Source: Streptomyces alfalfae
Lineage (GTDB): Bacteria > Actinomycetota > Actinomycetes > Streptomycetales > Streptomycetaceae
Direction: 5' to 3'
DNA length: 64,000 bases
NCBI RefSeq assembly: GCF_004127445.1
Contig: NZ_QEXM01000041.1
Span: forward strand, 124,001-188,000
Under the pieces are notes generated by a model. That model saw nothing but the letters and a program-made list of their open reading frames with translations, had not been told where the DNA came from and ran no database searches. Numbering within the stretch: the first letter of the stretch is position 1; every line of letters starts with the position of its first letter. Positions 29,245-39,173 of the stretch are shown one piece after another. A program made the translations under genes and the position numbers.

Positions 29245-30408
29245 CTAGCCCCGCTGCGCCAGGCCGAAGCGGGCCCGCAGCCCCACCCGTTCGTCCTCCG
29301 CCACGGAGGCCGCGCCGTCCGTCACCGTCTCGTAGACCGCGAGGATGTCCGCGCCCACCGTCGACCAGTCGAAGCGGCGTACGTGGGCGCCGCCGCGGTC
29401 GCGGAGGCCCTCGCGGCGTTCGGGGTCGGACAGCAGGCGGATCGCCGACTTGGCCAGGGAGTCGGCGTCCTCGTTGTTGAAGAGGTCGCCCGCCCCGCCC
29501 TGGTCGAGGACCTGGGCGAAGGCGTCCAGGTCGCTGGCGAGGACGGGCGCGCCCGCGGACATCGCCTCGACCAGGATGATCCCGAAGCTCTCGCCGCCGG
29601 TGTTGGGCGCCACGTACAGGTCGACGCTGCGCAGCAGCCGCGCCTTGTCCTCGTCGCTGACCATGCCGAGGAACTCCACCCGGGGGCGCAGCTCGGCGGG
29701 GAGCGAGGCCACCGCCTCCTCCTCATCGCCGCGGCCCGCGACGAGCAGGCGGGCGTTCGGCCGCTCGGCGAAGATCTGCGGGAGGGCCTTCATGAGGACG
29801 GGCAGACCCTTGCGGGGCTCGTCGATGCGGCCGATGAAGCCCATGGTCTCGCCCTGCCACTCGGGCCGCGGCTCGGCGTCGGCGAAGAAGCCGACGTCGA
29901 CGCCGTTGGGGATGACGACCGCGTCGCCGCCCAGGTGTTCCACGAGGGTGCGGCGCGCGTACTCGCTCACGGCGATGCGCGCGCTGATCTTCTCCAGGGC
30001 GGGCTGCAGGATCGGATAGGCGGCGATCATGGCCCGGGAGCGCGGGTTGGACGTGTGGAAGGTGGCGACGATCGGCCCCTGTGCCGCCCAGCACGCGAGC
30101 AGGCCCAGCGAGGGCGAGGCCGGCTCGTGGATGTGGATGACGTCGAAGGTGCCGTCGTGCAGCCAGCGGCGCACCCGCGCGGCGGACAGGAAGCCGAAGT
30201 TGAGCCGCGCGACGGAGCCGTTGTACGGCACGGGAACGGCTCGCCCCGCCGACACCACGTACGGCGGGAGGGGGGTCTCGTCGTCCGCGGGGGCGAGGAC
30301 GGACACCTCGTGCCCCAGGCGGATGAGGTGCTCCGCCAGATCGCGGATGTGGAACTGGACGCCGCCCGGCACGTCCCACGAGTACGGGCAGACGATGCCG
30401 ATCTTCAC
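29245..30408 (-). CDS. pimA: Phosphatidylinositol alpha-mannosyltransferase, PimA-like (GT4)
   Basis: 387 residues. Transfers mannose from GDP-mannose to phosphatidyl-myo-inositol on the inner face of the membrane, first step of PIM synthesis. GT-B fold: IGIVCPYSWDVPGGVQ at the N-terminus, HIHEPASPSLG, GFIGRIDEPRKGL, and the GT4 signature around SFGIILVEAMSAGAPVLASD with Glu-x7-Glu. GTG at 30408 overlaps the acyltransferase stop (4 bp) and GGGGGAG precedes it. Same order as Rv2610c in M. tuberculosis. Confidence 0.92.
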   Translation of the reverse strand: MKIGIVCPYSWDVPGGVQFHIRDLAEHLIRLGHEVSVLAPADDETPLPPYVVSAGRAVPVPYNGSVARLNFGFLSAARVRRWLHDGTFDVIHIHEPASPSLGLLACWAAQGPIVATFHTSNPRSRAMIAAYPILQPALEKISARIAVSEYARRTLVEHLGGDAVVIPNGVDVGFFADAEPRPEWQGETMGFIGRIDEPRKGLPVLMKALPQIFAERPNARLLVAGRGDEEEAVASLPAELRPRVEFLGMVSDEDKARLLRSVDLYVAPNTGGESFGIILVEAMSAGAPVLASDLDAFAQVLDQGGAGDLFNNEDADSLAKSAIRLLSDPERREGLRDRGGAHVRRFDWSTVGADILAVYETVTDGAASVAEDERVGLRARFGLAQRG

Positions 30409-31325
30409 GACGTCTCCCCCGCCGGGTCCTGCTCGGGGCGGGGTTCCAGGTCGGCGAGCCACAGTCGCTGCAGCATGTGCCAATCCTCCGGGTGGTCGGC
30501 GATACCGATGGCGAAGGCGTCTGCCAGCGCCTGTGTCATGGCAGACGTCTTCTCGGCCCTCGTACCTGTCTCGGGCACGTCGACCGGCGGGTGGACGCGT
30601 CCCTTCATGACGGGGGTCCCGTCATACCAGAGGGTGACCGGCAGGAGCAGCGCCCCGGTCTGCTGGGCCAGCATCGCGGGCCCCGCGGGCATCCGGGCGG
30701 TGTCTCCGAAGAACTTCACCTCGACGCCGGACGCGGAGAGGTCGCGGTCGGCCACGAGGCAGACGAGGCCGCCCGCGCGCAGCCGCCGGGCGAGGGCGCC
30801 GAAGGCGGAGCCGCCGGTGTGCGGCAGGACCTCCATGCCGAGGCTCTCGCGGTAGGCGACGAAGCGGTCGTAGAGCGTCTCGGGCTTCAGGCGCTCGGCG
30901 ACGGTCGTGAAGGGGGTCTTCAGCTCGGTGGTGACCCAGGCGCCCGCGAGGTCCCAGTTGGCGAGGTGCGGCAGGGCGAGGACGACGCCCTTGCCCGCGG
31001 CGAGGCCGTCGGTCAGGTGGTGCAGGTCCGTCCCCTCGAAGCCGTTCCTGACACGGTCCTCGCTCCAGGACGGCAGCCGGAAGGACTCCATCCAGTACCG
31101 CAGGTAGGAGCGCATGCCCGCACGGGAGAGCTGGGCGAGCCGTTCGGGGGTGGCGTCGGGCACCACGCGCGCGAGGTTAGCCTCCAGGCGCAGGACGCCC
31201 GTGCCGCGGCGCTTCCAGGCCAGATCGGCGATGGTCCGGCCGAGCCGCTGGGCGGCCGGCTCGGGGAGCTTCTTGACGGTGCTCCAGCCGGCTCCGTAGA
31301 GCGCGTCCGTCAGTCGGTCCCTCAC
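30405..31325 (-). CDS. Phosphatidylinositol mannoside acyltransferase (HtrB/LpxL fold)
   Basis: 306 residues of the lysophospholipid/lauroyl acyltransferase family. Catalytic HxxxxD motif HLANWD near residue 119, then ERLKPETLYDRFVAYRESLGMEV and DRDLSASGVEVKFFG typical of the family. Context between pimA and pgsA matches PatA (Rv2611c), which acylates the mannose of PIM. Overlaps both neighbours by 4 bp. The name patA fits but the acyl donor and acceptor are inferred. Confidence 0.9.
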   Translation of the reverse strand: MRDRLTDALYGAGWSTVKKLPEPAAQRLGRTIADLAWKRRGTGVLRLEANLARVVPDATPERLAQLSRAGMRSYLRYWMESFRLPSWSEDRVRNGFEGTDLHHLTDGLAAGKGVVLALPHLANWDLAGAWVTTELKTPFTTVAERLKPETLYDRFVAYRESLGMEVLPHTGGSAFGALARRLRAGGLVCLVADRDLSASGVEVKFFGDTARMPAGPAMLAQQTGALLLPVTLWYDGTPVMKGRVHPPVDVPETGTRAEKTSAMTQALADAFAIGIADHPEDWHMLQRLWLADLEPRPEQDPAGETS

Positions 31326-31990
31326 TGCGTGGCCTCACTCTCCTGCGCGGCGCCCCCGGCCGCGTCCGCCTCGGCGGACTCCCTGCGGACCGTGACGACC
31401 CGCTGGACCAGGGTGACCATGCTGCCGGCGGCGACGATCCACAGGGCGATGGGCAGCAGGACCTGGATGCCGGGGACGCCGAAGTCGTGCAGTCCCGCGA
31501 GGCCCGCGGCGACCAGCGAGATGACCAGCCGTTCGGCGCGCTCCACCAGGCCGTTCACGGCCACGGGCAGGCCGATCGCCTCGCCGCGCGCCTTGGTGTA
31601 CGAGACGACCTGGCCGCTGGCGAGGCAGAAGATCGAGACGGCGCACAGGATGTTGTCGTCACCGGAACCGGCGTACCACAGGGCGAGCCCGCCGAAGATG
31701 GCGCTGTCCGCCACGCGGTCGAGGGTGGAGTCGAGGAAGGCGCCCCAGCGGCTGGAGCGGCCGAGCTGACGGGCCATGTTGCCGTCGACGAGGTCGCTGA
31801 AGACGAACAGGGTGATGACGACCGTGCCCCAGAAGAACTCGCCACGGGGGAAGAAGACCAGCGCTCCCGCCACCACACCGGCCGTGCCGATGAAGGTGAC
31901 CGCGTCGGGGCTGACCCCGCGGCGGATGAGAAACGCGGCGAACGGTGTGAGGACACGCGTGAAGAATGCACGCGCGTACTTGTTCAGCAT
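31322..31990 (-). CDS. pgsA: Phosphatidylinositol phosphate synthase (CDP-alcohol phosphatidyltransferase)
   Basis: 222 residues, six helices. Full CDP-alcohol signature DLVDGNMAR...GAFLDSTLDRVAD near residues 66-95, giving the metal and CDP-diacylglycerol site. By context it makes phosphatidylinositol phosphate for PimA, as PgsA1 in mycobacteria. First gene of the three-gene PIM operon; ATG at 31990. The 256-bp gap to the divergent EF-G-like gene must hold both promoters but I see no clear boxes. Confidence 0.93.
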   Translation of the reverse strand: MLNKYARAFFTRVLTPFAAFLIRRGVSPDAVTFIGTAGVVAGALVFFPRGEFFWGTVVITLFVFSDLVDGNMARQLGRSSRWGAFLDSTLDRVADSAIFGGLALWYAGSGDDNILCAVSIFCLASGQVVSYTKARGEAIGLPVAVNGLVERAERLVISLVAAGLAGLHDFGVPGIQVLLPIALWIVAAGSMVTLVQRVVTVRRESAEADAAGGAAQESEATQ

Positions 31991-32246
31991 GGCCTTCCCG
32001 AGGGGTCGGTGGCCGCGTGACCCCGTTGGCCACCGGCTGGCCCATCGTAGTCACGCCCCTCACCGGCGGGCTCGCCCCCTCACCATCGCGTACGACGTAT
32101 GGACGCAGAGTGACCCTGGTGGAAAGCTCGAAAGCGCTACGGGCGCCGTCGGAGCCGCCCCGCACCGGTACCGCGCGCCCGCGAACAGCCAGCATCCCCG
32201 AGGGGGCCGAGCCTCCTCACCGTGCACGTGACCGGGAGGCCAAGGC

Positions 32247-34463
32247 ATGGGCGACAAGGCGAACGCACACCCCGGAGCCGCCGGCAGGGCGGCATCGGCC
32301 GACCACCCCGCGTCCGTACGGAATGTGGTGCTGGTCGGCCACAGCGGATCGGGCAAGACGACCCTGGTGGAGGCCCTCGCGCTCACCGCGGGGGCGGTGG
32401 CCCGGGCGGGCCGCGTGGAGGACGGCGGCACCGTCTCGGACTACGACGAGATCGAGCACCGGCAGCAGCGCTCGGTGCAGCTCTCCCTGGTGCCCGTCGA
32501 ATGGGGCGGGTACAAGATCAACCTACTGGACACTCCCGGATACGCCGACTTCGTCGGGGAGTTGAGGGCCGGGCTGCGTGCGGCGGACGCGGCCCTCTTC
32601 GTCGTCTCGGCGGCGGAGGGCGCCGAGGGCATCTCCGGCGCGACCCGCATGGTGTGGGAGGAGTGCGCGGCGGTCGGCATGCCGCGCGCCATCGTGGTGA
32701 CGCACCTGGAGTCGGCCCGCGCGGACTTCGCCGGGATGACGCGGACGTGCGCCGAGGCGTTCGGCGCCGACGACCCGGACGCCGTGCTGCCGCTGTACCT
32801 GCCGCTGTACGGCGAGCAGGGCCCCGACGGGCACGCGCCCGTGACCGGCCTGATCGGGCTGCTCTCGCAGCGGGTGTTCGACTACGCGTCGGGCGAACGC
32901 AAGGAGTCCGAGCCGGGCGACGACCAGCTCCCGCTGATCGAGGAGGCCCGGAACGGACTGATCGAGGGGATCATCGCCGAGAGCGAGGACGAGTCCCTCA
33001 TGGACCGCTACCTCGGCGGCGAGGACATCGATCACAAGACCCTCGTGGAGGACCTGGAGCGGGCCGTGGCCCGCGGCGTCTTCCACCCCGTGCTCGCGGC
33101 GGCGCCCGCGGCGGACGGCGCCCGCCAGGGCATCGGCACCGTCGAGCTCCTCGAACTCATCACCGGCGGCTTCCCCACGCCGCTCGAACACCCCGCGCCC
33201 GCCGTCACCACGCCGAGCGGCGCGGCCCGCCCGGCGCTGACCTGCGACCCCGAGGGCCCGCTGGCCGCCGAGGTGGTGAAGACGGCGTCCGATCCCTACG
33301 TGGGGCGCGTGTCGCTCGTTCGGGTCTTCTCCGGCACACTGCGGCCCGACGAGACCGTGCACGTCTCCGGGCACGGCCTGACCGACCTCGGCCGCGAGCC
33401 GCGTCCGCTGCACGAGGCCGACGAGCGGATCGGCGCGCTGTCCGCGCCGTTCGGCAAGCAGCAGCGCGCCCTCACGCGGTGCGTCGCGGGCGACCTGGCG
33501 TGTGTGGCGAAGCTGAGCCGCGCGGAGACCGGCGACACCCTGTCGGCCAAGGACGACCCGCTCCTCATGGAGCCCTGGGACATGCCCGACCCGCTGCTGC
33601 CGCTCGCCGTCCAGGCGCACAGCAAGGCGGACGAGGACAAGCTCAGCCAGGGGCTGTCGCGCCTGGTGGCCGAGGATCCGACGATGCGGCTCGAACACAA
33701 CCAGGACACCCACCAGGTCGTCCTGTGGTGCCTGGGCGAGGCCCACGCCGACGTCGCCCTGGAGCGCCTGCGCAGCCGCTACGGCGTGCAGGTCGACGTG
33801 GTGCCGCACAAGGTCTCCCTGCGCGAGACGTTCGCGGGCAGGTCGGCGGGCCGCGGACGCCACGTGAAGCAGTCCGGCGGACATGGCCAGTACGCGATCT
33901 GCGAGATCGAGGTGGAGCCGCTGCCCGGCGGCAGCGGCATCGAGTTCGTCGACAAGGTCGTCGGCGGCGCGGTGCCCCGGCAGTTCATCCCGTCCGTCGA
34001 GAAGGGCGTACGGGCCCAGGCGGCGAGGGGCGTCGCCGCCGGCTACGCGCTGATCGACGTACGCGTGACGCTCCTGGACGGCAAGGCGCACTCGGTGGAC
34101 TCCTCCGACGCCGCGTTCCAGACGGCGGGCGCGCTCGCGCTGCGGGAGGCTGCGGCCGGGGCCCGCGTCCATCTGCTCGAACCCGTCGCCGAGGTGCGGG
34201 TGCTCGTCGGTGACGACCACGTCGGCGCGGTGATGAGCGACCTGTCGGGGCGCCGCGGCCGGGTCGTCGGCACCGAGCAGGCGCCCGGCGGCCGCACGCT
34301 GGTGCGGGCCGAGGTGCCCGAGATCGAGATCGGCCGGTACGCGGTGGACCTGCGCTCGCTCTCCCAGGGCACCGCGCGCTTCAGCCGTGCGTACGCCCGC
34401 CACGAGCCGATGCCCCCGCACCTCTCGGAGAAGATCCGTGAACGCGCGGAGGCGACTTCGTAG
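32247..34463 (+). CDS. EF-G-like GTPase (FusA2-type) with degenerate G motifs
   Basis: 738 residues, with the five-domain EF-G layout. G1 is good (GHSGSGKTT at 31-39) and G3 is good (DTPGYADF at 95-102). Switch I lacks the ERGITI sequence (RQQRSVQLS at 72-80) and G4 reads THLE near 152-155 instead of NKxD. Later parts include domain IV-like SGGHGQYAICEIEVEP and GGAVPRQFIPSVEKG. Known EF-G2/FusA2 paralogs of actinobacteria bind GTP but show little ribosome-dependent hydrolysis; that is consistent with these changes. GGGAGG precedes the ATG. It interrupts the mycobacterial order pgsA-HIT-thrS. Confidence 0.88.
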   Translation: MGDKANAHPGAAGRAASADHPASVRNVVLVGHSGSGKTTLVEALALTAGAVARAGRVEDGGTVSDYDEIEHRQQRSVQLSLVPVEWGGYKINLLDTPGYADFVGELRAGLRAADAALFVVSAAEGAEGISGATRMVWEECAAVGMPRAIVVTHLESARADFAGMTRTCAEAFGADDPDAVLPLYLPLYGEQGPDGHAPVTGLIGLLSQRVFDYASGERKESEPGDDQLPLIEEARNGLIEGIIAESEDESLMDRYLGGEDIDHKTLVEDLERAVARGVFHPVLAAAPAADGARQGIGTVELLELITGGFPTPLEHPAPAVTTPSGAARPALTCDPEGPLAAEVVKTASDPYVGRVSLVRVFSGTLRPDETVHVSGHGLTDLGREPRPLHEADERIGALSAPFGKQQRALTRCVAGDLACVAKLSRAETGDTLSAKDDPLLMEPWDMPDPLLPLAVQAHSKADEDKLSQGLSRLVAEDPTMRLEHNQDTHQVVLWCLGEAHADVALERLRSRYGVQVDVVPHKVSLRETFAGRSAGRGRHVKQSGGHGQYAICEIEVEPLPGGSGIEFVDKVVGGAVPRQFIPSVEKGVRAQAARGVAAGYALIDVRVTLLDGKAHSVDSSDAAFQTAGALALREAAAGARVHLLEPVAEVRVLVGDDHVGAVMSDLSGRRGRVVGTEQAPGGRTLVRAEVPEIEIGRYAVDLRSLSQGTARFSRAYARHEPMPPHLSEKIRERAEATS

Positions 34464-34676
34464 TTGACGTGTGGCGGTCGCGTGGCCGACGCGGGGAGGG
34501 ACGCCGCCCGTCGCGCCCCGGCGCGCGGGCGGCGCACCTTTGCCCACTGCCGGATGTCGGCGCTCCCCGATACGCTGATGACCTGATCAACAGATGCGCC
34601 GGACGTCAACAGGTGTGCCGGACAGGGAAGTCGGGAAGAGCCGCATCAGCGAAGGCGTCGCGGCAAGGGGGCGGCA

Positions 34677-36332
34677 GTGGCGGACGATGTATTCGACTTC
34701 AGGCCCGGGGCCCAGGTCCCGCTCTCGGGAGCCGCGGGCCAGACGGCGGCGACGCATGCCCTGGCCTCGGCCGCGTATCGCGACAGCGACGTGACCGAGA
34801 TCCTCAAGGCGAACAACGAGTGGCACAAGTCCGAGGTGAAGCCCGGCATATGGTCGCTGTTCAAGCCGAGCCTCGGTGAGGCCTTCGCGCGGACCGTGCA
34901 GGTGCGGATGCTCGGCGGCGGCCGCAAGCCGCTCATCCAGTCCTTCGGCATCGAGCCGCAGGTGGTCGTGGAGCACTGCCTCGCGGCCAACCGCATCCGC
35001 AAGGAGCGCGACAGCTGGCTCACGGCCGTGATGGTCCTGTGCGGTGTGCTGTTCCTGCCGGGTCTCATCGTCTGGCTCGCGGTCTTCACCATCCGGCGCC
35101 AGGTCGCCAAGAGCGAGAACAAGCGCACGGGCGCGCTCGCCGCCGCCGTCCTGGTCGCCGTGGGGGTGCTGGCCGCCCTCGCCCTGATCAAGCTGCCGTT
35201 CGGCGGCTTCTGGGCCTGGTATCTGCGGGCCTCGATCGTGCTGCCCGTCGTGGGCTGGTTCTGGGCCAAGCAGCTCGCCGAGCGCACGGCCAAGGACATG
35301 CGCGAGCGCTGGTCCGCCCTGCTCTCCGGCGGCGGCATCGGCGCCAAGATCCCCGAGGCGGTGCCCGGCAGCCCCGGCGAGACGGCCGCCGAGCGGCTGC
35401 GCCAGGGCCTGGCGCGGCTCTCCGCCGAGCAGCAGAGCAACTCCGTGTTCTACGCCGGGCCCAAGGGCATACTGGGCATGGGCACGCGCTGGGGCAGCTG
35501 GCAGCTGGCCGAGGAGCTGGTGCCCGCCGTGCCCGGCAAGGAGATCCACCCCTTCCGCAGCTGGGACGTCATACGCGCGGTGCACGACCAGCTCCGCCTC
35601 CTGGAGCGCGGCCCGCTGCACACCGGCGGCTTCACCAAGCCGCAGATAAACCACTGGATCGTCTCCCCCATCGGGGAGAACGCCAAGGCGGTGGCCCGCC
35701 CCTCGGGCACGGACGTGGAGGCCTTCCAGATCCGCGGCCACGAGGTGCAGCGGATCTGCAACGAACAGCAGTTCGGCAGCGGCGAGCGGCACTATCTGGG
35801 CGTCCAGTTCACACTCTGGGACGGCCAGTTGGTCATCACGATGCTGATCACGGTGACCGTGCTGCACGAGACGCTGCGCATCGAGGTCACCGGGCACGCC
35901 CTCGGCCCCGTGCACTCGCTGTTCACCAGCAAGCCCGACCCGAAGACCAAGACGGTCGCCAAGCCCATCAGGTTCTGGGAGACCGTGGACCGCAGTCTGC
36001 CCCTGGTCGACGCCGACGAGGTGGTGCGACTCGCCGTCCGCGCCCCCTTCACCTGGTATCCGCCGCTCCTGGACCACCTCGGCGGCAAGCTGGTCCTGCC
36101 CGAGCCGTTCGGCCTGCGGCACGCCTGGGCCGACAAGCCGTGGCGGCACCGCTTCATGGCCGACGACGCGCTGCGCGCCGCCACACCCGTGCTGCGCGTG
36201 GTGCACTCGGCGGCGATCAAGGTCCTGGAGGAGAACGGCGTGAACACCGAGAAGTTCGGCGCCCGCTCCGGCTTCCTCAGCGGGGCTATCCAGGACCCGA
36301 CGCCGAGGAAGGCGGACGTCTACGACGCGTGA
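34677..36332 (+). CDS. Large integral membrane protein of unknown function
   Basis: 551 residues. A soluble N-terminus of about 110 residues, two pairs of membrane helices at about 117-140 and 155-205 (TAVMVLCGVLFLPGLIVWLAV; AAAVLVAVGVLAALALI; ASIVLPVVGWFW), a long soluble part, and another hydrophobic stretch near 385 (LVITMLITVTVLHET). I do not recognise a catalytic motif. GTG start with AGGGGG upstream. 213 bp after the EF-G-like gene; possibly cotranscribed. Its stop is 6 bp from the convergent HIT gene. Confidence 0.85.
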   Translation: MADDVFDFRPGAQVPLSGAAGQTAATHALASAAYRDSDVTEILKANNEWHKSEVKPGIWSLFKPSLGEAFARTVQVRMLGGGRKPLIQSFGIEPQVVVEHCLAANRIRKERDSWLTAVMVLCGVLFLPGLIVWLAVFTIRRQVAKSENKRTGALAAAVLVAVGVLAALALIKLPFGGFWAWYLRASIVLPVVGWFWAKQLAERTAKDMRERWSALLSGGGIGAKIPEAVPGSPGETAAERLRQGLARLSAEQQSNSVFYAGPKGILGMGTRWGSWQLAEELVPAVPGKEIHPFRSWDVIRAVHDQLRLLERGPLHTGGFTKPQINHWIVSPIGENAKAVARPSGTDVEAFQIRGHEVQRICNEQQFGSGERHYLGVQFTLWDGQLVITMLITVTVLHETLRIEVTGHALGPVHSLFTSKPDPKTKTVAKPIRFWETVDRSLPLVDADEVVRLAVRAPFTWYPPLLDHLGGKLVLPEPFGLRHAWADKPWRHRFMADDALRAATPVLRVVHSAAIKVLEENGVNTEKFGARSGFLSGAIQDPTPRKADVYDA

Positions 36333-36338
36333 GCCGGC

Positions 36339-36893
36339 TCAGGCGGCCTGGACCGGCCAGGCGTCGGCGAGCATCTTGCGGGTGTCGGCGAGGAGCTGCG
36401 GCAGCACCTTCGTGTGCCCGACGACGGGCATGAAGTTGGTGTCGCCGCCCCAGCGGGGCACGACGTGCTGGTGCAGGTGCGCGGCGATGCCGGCGCCCGC
36501 CACGGTTCCCTGGTTCATGCCGATGTTGAAGCCGTGCGCGCCCGACGCGGTGCGCAGGGCCGTCATCGCCTGCTTGGTCAACTCGCCCAGCTCGGCCGTC
36601 TCGGGCGCGGTCAGCTCGGTGTAGTCGGCGACGTGCCGGTAGGGCACCACCATCAGGTGGCCGCCGTTGTACGGGTAGAGGTTCAGCACCGCGTAGACGT
36701 GCTCGCCCCGCGCGATCACCAGGCCGTCCTCGTCGGACTTGGCCGGGATGGAGCAGAAGGGGCAGCCGTCGTCGGCCCCTGGGCCCGTCGGCTTGTTCTC
36801 GCCCTGGATGTACGCCATCCGGTGGGGCGTCCACAGGCGCTGGAACGCGTCCTGCGTCCCCACTCCGATCTGCTGCTCCGGCTCACTCGTCAT
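36339..36893 (-). CDS. HIT family protein (AP4A phosphorylase/hydrolase-like)
   Basis: 184 residues. Histidine triad HLHQHVVPRWGGD and a CPFC pair with likely zinc role near residue 44, plus LNLYPYNGGHLMVVP. Family members cleave nucleotide phosphoanhydrides such as diadenosine polyphosphates. Start ATG 36893 (MTSEPEQQ) was chosen as the conserved beginning; an ATG four codons earlier (36905) is also possible. The order HIT then thrS matches Rv2613c-Rv2614c. Confidence 0.92.
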   Translation of the reverse strand: MTSEPEQQIGVGTQDAFQRLWTPHRMAYIQGENKPTGPGADDGCPFCSIPAKSDEDGLVIARGEHVYAVLNLYPYNGGHLMVVPYRHVADYTELTAPETAELGELTKQAMTALRTASGAHGFNIGMNQGTVAGAGIAAHLHQHVVPRWGGDTNFMPVVGHTKVLPQLLADTRKMLADAWPVQAA

Positions 36894-36986
36894 GAGGTGC
36901 AGCATATGACTTCACCCGTACGGAACGCGTCGGCGGGGCAGATCCGCACCGCCGCACGAAAGGCCGCGCCAGGCGCCGTACGGGGG

Positions 36987-37017
36987 AAGGCCCCCGAGGG
37001 CACGCCTCGGGGGCCTT
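36987..37017 (-). terminator. Terminator after thrS
   Basis: Perfect 13-bp stem AAGGCCCCCGAGG (36987-36999) with its complement at 37005-37017, 5-nt loop, 16 bp past the thrS stop. Confidence 0.85.
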
Positions 37018-37033
37018 CGACCGTATGCCCGGC

Positions 37034-39016
37034 TCAGACCTGGACGCGGTCCTCGACGGCCTTGGCGATCTTCGCGATGGCCTCGTCGACCGGGATGCCG
37101 TTCTCCTGCGAGCCGTCGCGGTAGCGGAAGGAGACGGCGCCGTTGGCCATGTCCTCGTCGCCCGCGATGATCATGAAGGGCACCTTGGACTTCTGGGCGT
37201 TGCGGATCTTCTTCTGCATGCGGTCCGAGGACGCGTCGACGTCCACGCGCAGGCCCCGCTCCTTCGCCTTGGCGGCGAACTCCTGGAGGTAGGGCACATG
37301 GGCGTCGCCGATCGGGATGCCCAGCGCCTGCACGGGGGCCAGCCACACCGGGAAGGCGCCCGCGTAGTGCTCCAGGAGCACGGCGAAGAACCGCTCGATG
37401 GAGCCGAAGAGCGCCCGATGGATCATGACGGGCTGCTGCTTGGTGCCGTCGGAGGCGGTGTACTCCAGACCGAAGCGCTTCGGCTGCTGGAAGTCGACCT
37501 GGATGGTCGACATCTGCCAGGACCGGCCGATCGCGTCCTTGGCCTGCACGGAAATCTTCGGGCCGTAGTACGCGGCGCCGCCCGGGTCGGGGACCAGCGG
37601 GAGGTCCTGCTTGGCGGCGGCCTGGCGCAGCGCCTCGGTGGCCTCCTCCCACTCCGCGTCCTCGCCGATGAACTTGTCCGACTCGGGGTCGCGGGTGGAC
37701 AGCTCCAGCTCGAACTCGTTCAGGCCGTAGTCGCGCAGCAGGTCGAGCACGAAGGTGAGGAGCGAGTCGAGCTCGCCCGCCATCTGCTCCTTGGTGCAGT
37801 AGATGTGCGAGTCGTCCTGGGTGAAGCCGCGCGAGCGGGTCAGGCCGTGCACGACGCCGGACTTCTCGTAGCGGTAGACCGTGCCGAACTCGAAGAGCCG
37901 CAGGGGCAGTTCGCGGTAGGAGCGGCCGCGCGCCTTGAAGATGAGGTTGTGCATCGGGCAGTTCATCGCCTTGAGGCGGTAGTTCTGCTCGTCGAACTCG
38001 ATGGCGGGGAACATGCCGTCGGAGTAGTTCGGCAGGTGCCCGGAGATCTCGAAGAGACGCTCCTTGGAGATGTGCGGCGTGTTCACGAACTCATAGCCCG
38101 TGTCCTCGTGCCGCTTGCGGGAGTAGGTCTCCATCTCCTTGCGGATCACGCCGCCCTTGGGGTGGAAGACCGCGAGACCCGGGCCGAGCTCCTCGGGGAA
38201 GGAGAAGAGGTCCAGCTCGGAGCCGAGCTTGCGGTGGTCGCGCTTCTCGGCCTCGGCGAGGAACTCCAGGTGCGCCTTCAGCTCGTCCTTCGACGGCCAC
38301 GCGGTGCCGTAGATGCGCTGGAGCTGCGGGTTCTTCTCGCTGCCCCGCCAGTAGGCGGCGGCCGAGCGCATCAGCTTGAACGCGGGGATGTTCCGGGTGG
38401 TGGGCAGGTGCGGACCGCGGCAGAGGTCCTTCCAGCACAGCTCGCCGGTCTTGGCGTCGAGGTTGTCGTAGATGGTCAGCTCGCCGCCGCCCACCTCGGC
38501 GTCCGCGCCCTCGGCGGCGCCCGCCGCGTTGCCCTTGAGGCCGATGAGCTCCAGCTTGTACGGCTCGCCGGCCAGCTCCTCGCGGGCGTCGTCGTCGGTG
38601 GTGACGCGGCGCGAGAACCTCTGGCCCCGCTTCTGGATCTCCTGCATCTTCTTCTCGATGCGCTTGAGGTCCTCGGGGGTGAACGGCTCCGCGACGTCGA
38701 AGTCGTAGTAGAAGCCGTCCCTGATGGGCGGGCCGATGCCCAGCTTGGCCTCGGGGAAGAGCTCCTGCACGGCCTGCGCCATGACGTGCGCGGTGGAGTG
38801 GCGCAGGATGTTCAGGCCGTCCTCGGAGGAGATCTCGACGGGCTCGATCTCGTCGCCGTCGGCCACGGCGTAGGCCAGGTCCTTCAGCTCGCCGGCCACG
38901 CGGGCGGCGACGATGGCGCGCTCACCGGGGAAGAGCTCGGCGGCCGTAGTGCCCGTCGTCACCACGCGCTCTTCCCGCTCGGAATCGCGTTGGATGATCA
39001 CACGGACGTCTGACAC
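37034..39016 (-). CDS. thrS: Threonyl-tRNA synthetase
   Basis: 660 residues. TGS domain at the N-terminus (VRVIIQRDSEREERVVTTG), editing-domain HxxxH in HSTAHVMAQ with further Cys/His, class II core with FSFPEE, MNCPMHN and TRSRGFTQDDSHIYC, and a C-terminal anticodon-binding domain. Starts at ATG 39016. The 157-bp upstream gap shows no obvious T-box specifier structure. Confidence 0.97.
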   Translation of the reverse strand: MSDVRVIIQRDSEREERVVTTGTTAAELFPGERAIVAARVAGELKDLAYAVADGDEIEPVEISSEDGLNILRHSTAHVMAQAVQELFPEAKLGIGPPIRDGFYYDFDVAEPFTPEDLKRIEKKMQEIQKRGQRFSRRVTTDDDAREELAGEPYKLELIGLKGNAAGAAEGADAEVGGGELTIYDNLDAKTGELCWKDLCRGPHLPTTRNIPAFKLMRSAAAYWRGSEKNPQLQRIYGTAWPSKDELKAHLEFLAEAEKRDHRKLGSELDLFSFPEELGPGLAVFHPKGGVIRKEMETYSRKRHEDTGYEFVNTPHISKERLFEISGHLPNYSDGMFPAIEFDEQNYRLKAMNCPMHNLIFKARGRSYRELPLRLFEFGTVYRYEKSGVVHGLTRSRGFTQDDSHIYCTKEQMAGELDSLLTFVLDLLRDYGLNEFELELSTRDPESDKFIGEDAEWEEATEALRQAAAKQDLPLVPDPGGAAYYGPKISVQAKDAIGRSWQMSTIQVDFQQPKRFGLEYTASDGTKQQPVMIHRALFGSIERFFAVLLEHYAGAFPVWLAPVQALGIPIGDAHVPYLQEFAAKAKERGLRVDVDASSDRMQKKIRNAQKSKVPFMIIAGDEDMANGAVSFRYRDGSQENGIPVDEAIAKIAKAVEDRVQV

Positions 39017-39173
39017 CGGTCTCTCCTAGCTGAAGGGGGGTGCGGCGCTTTCTCACGCGCCGCCAAGAGGGATCGTACCGAGCCGGGGGCTCCCCCCGCG
39101 AAACGGATCTCCCCGGCCGCCCGGAAGGGCCCCCTCCGCCCCGCTCCCCCACGCGGCGCGACGACGCACGTCC

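Noticed and set aside
39017..39173. T-box leader of thrS
   Set aside because: No T-box consensus or clear specifier hairpin seen in the 157-bp region.
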